The position numbers were made by a program, and so were the translations under genes. Of a DNA stretch of 20,656 nucleotides, positions 19,190-20,656 are shown piece by piece. How positions within the stretch are numbered: the first letter of the stretch is position 1; the number at the start of each line of letters is the position of its first letter. This DNA comes from a virus, in the IMG/VR virus record IMGVR_UViG_3300012147_000112, positions 1-20,656 of that record; one strand, written 5' to 3'. The notes under the pieces are model-generated. The model had not been told where the DNA came from. It searched no databases and worked only from the letters and a program-made list of their open reading frames with translations.

Positions 19190-20656
19190 TGTCCGAGTCA
19201 TCTTCCTATCGCTGGTTAAACGAACTCTCTCAAAAATTTTTGAGTAGAGACTATCTTCTTCCGGATCAGACGGTAGATCAAAGAGTCGATATCATATGCA
19301 ATAAAGCAGAGCAAATACTGGGAAAACCCGGTTTTGCAAAGAGGTTTAAGGAAAATATTCAAAAGGGTTGGTACTCCCTATCAACTCCTATATGGTCCAA
19401 TTTTGGAACAGAAAGAGGTCTACCGATCTCATGTTTCGGATCGTACATTGATGATAGCATGGAGTCAATACTTCTGACACAATCTGAAGTCGGTATGATG
19501 ACGAAGTTCGGCGGTGGCACATCCGCTTATTTTGGAAAGTTGCGGCCTAGAGGTGCGGTGATTAACCAGAACGGAGAGAGTTCGGGATCGGTTCACTTCA
19601 TGCGCCTATTTGACGGAATAATCAATATCATATCACAGGGAAAACTTCGCAGAGGAAGTTTCGCGGCTTATCTAGATGTTGATCATCCAGACATTTTGGA
19701 GTTTTTGACTATTCGTTCCGAAGGTAGCCCCCTTCAGGACATTTCATTCGGAGTTTGCGTATCTGATGCGTGGATGGAAGGAATGATATCTGGTGACTCG
19801 GACAAGAGAAAAATTTGGGCAAGAGTCTTGGAGGTCAGATCGAACACCGGCTATCCGTACATCTTCTTTACAGATAATGTAAACAATAATACGGTGGATG
19901 TGTACAAAGATAAGGGAATGAAGATTCATGCCTCAAATCTTTGTTCTGAGATTCTTCTACCGTCAAAGAGCGATGAATCATTTGTATGCGATCTTTCCAG
20001 TATGAATATTCTTTATTATGATGAATGGAAAGATACGGATGCAGTTCAATTGCTCGTGTATTTCTTGGATGCCGTTATGACCGAGTTCATAAATAAAGCA
20101 TCAAAAATTCAGTTCATGGAGCGAACCGTTAAGTTTGCAGAGCAGCACCGAGCCCTCGGAGTCGGTTGGTTGGGATGGCACAGTTACCTACAAAGTAAAA
20201 TGATTCCATTCGAAAGCATGGACGCAAAACTTCATAATACGATGATCGCAAGGTTTATTAAAGACGAGGCGTACGCGGCCTCTAAAGCACTTGCGGTTGA
20301 ATACGGTGAGCCACCCGCTCTATTGGGCTATGGTAGAAGAAATACTACCCTACTCGCAATCGCACCGACCAAATCTTCGGCGTTTATTCTGGGGCAGGTT
20401 TCAGAGGGCATCGAACCGCATCGAACCAACTTCTACATTAAGGATCTCCAAAAGGGTAAGTACACAATAAAAAATCAGCACCTTACGGACCTTCTGAAAT
20501 CGAAGGGTGCTGACACTGAATCCGTCTGGAAATCTATCATGATCAATGGCGGAAGTGTTCATCACCTTGAAATATTGACGGACCATGAAAAGATGGTATT
20601 CAAAACTTTTGCTGAAATATCACCAAAGGAAATAATAATTCAAGCCGCTTCGAGAC
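19189..20656 (+). CDS. nrdA: Ribonucleotide reductase large (alpha) subunit, class I (3' end outside window)
   Basis: 489 residues visible, from an ATG sharing one base with the nrdB stop to the window edge. Catalytic features: C82 in PISCFGS and C267 in SFVCDLSS as the redox pair, N250-L-C252-S-E254 as the active-site NLCxE motif. The expected C-terminal cysteine pair lies beyond the window. The N-terminus lacks an ATP-cone, so the protein is the short form (expected about 550 residues), without the usual dATP overall-activity control. GGAGATC precedes the start. Same Bacteroidetes/marine-phage style as nrdB. Confidence 0.95.
   Translation, partial: MSESSSYRWLNELSQKFLSRDYLLPDQTVDQRVDIICNKAEQILGKPGFAKRFKENIQKGWYSLSTPIWSNFGTERGLPISCFGSYIDDSMESILLTQSEVGMMTKFGGGTSAYFGKLRPRGAVINQNGESSGSVHFMRLFDGIINIISQGKLRRGSFAAYLDVDHPDILEFLTIRSEGSPLQDISFGVCVSDAWMEGMISGDSDKRKIWARVLEVRSNTGYPYIFFTDNVNNNTVDVYKDKGMKIHASNLCSEILLPSKSDESFVCDLSSMNILYYDEWKDTDAVQLLVYFLDAVMTEFINKASKIQFMERTVKFAEQHRALGVGWLGWHSYLQSKMIPFESMDAKLHNTMIARFIKDEAYAASKALAVEYGEPPALLGYGRRNTTLLAIAPTKSSAFILGQVSEGIEPHRTNFYIKDLQKGKYTIKNQHLTDLLKSKGADTESVWKSIMINGGSVHHLEILTDHEKMVFKTFAEISPKEIIIQAASR

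Noticed and set aside
1-20656. tRNA genes, CRISPR arrays, insertion sequences or integrase/attachment sites
   Set aside because: No cloverleaf-like sequence in the few gaps, no regularly spaced repeats, no transposase or integrase protein and no flanking repeats were found by reading.

Overview
The window is a stretch of a T4-like tailed phage (contractile-tail myovirus). The evidence is a set of T4-type replication proteins (gp32, gp59, gp61, RNase H), a gp33-type late-transcription coactivator, phage nucleotide-synthesis genes (thyA, nrdB, nrdA) and a baseplate/tail block (gp48-like, tape measure, gp26-like, tail-tube-like). Coding density is very high and neighbouring genes often overlap by 1-14 bases. 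No photosynthesis genes of the cyanophage type are seen. The NrdB sequence style resembles Bacteroidetes and marine-phage versions, but the host cannot be fixed from this window.

Layout. (1) Positions 1-5465, minus strand: late structural genes, in transcription order a T4 gp2-like protein, a tail-tube-like protein, gp26-like, a 56-residue gene, the tape measure and gp48 (running off the left edge). (2) About 5466-5569: a boundary holding an intrinsic terminator for the gp32 transcript and a candidate late promoter for the structural block. (3) 5570-11756, minus strand: a regulatory and replication arm running from small unknown genes and a RecB-like exonuclease through a membrane protein and gp33, then a cargo block (five genes including an exostosin-like glycosyltransferase and a cyclic-phosphate-processing receiver protein), then gp59 and gp32. 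(4) 11757-12031: a non-coding divergent region with two perfect sigma70-type promoters back to back. (5) 12032-20656, plus strand: DUF5662-like protein, unknown proteins, RNase H, small zinc-ribbon genes, primase, thyA, nrdB and nrdA (running off the right edge). One gene, a RuvC-like nuclease at 15615-16199, lies against the direction of this arm.

How it works together. Host RNA polymerase would fire both arms early from the divergent promoters. The right arm makes primers, removes them and supplies deoxynucleotides. The left arm supplies the single-strand binding protein, the helicase loader and the late coactivator, which in turn allows expression of the tail genes beyond the terminator. 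The most interesting signal is at the gp26/56-residue gene junction. There a slippery TTTTTTC in the correct frame, an upstream Shine-Dalgarno-like GGAGGG and an 11-bp downstream hairpin look like a programmed -1 frameshift. It would make a fused tail-assembly chaperone just ahead of the tape measure, the arrangement known from lambda-type phages.
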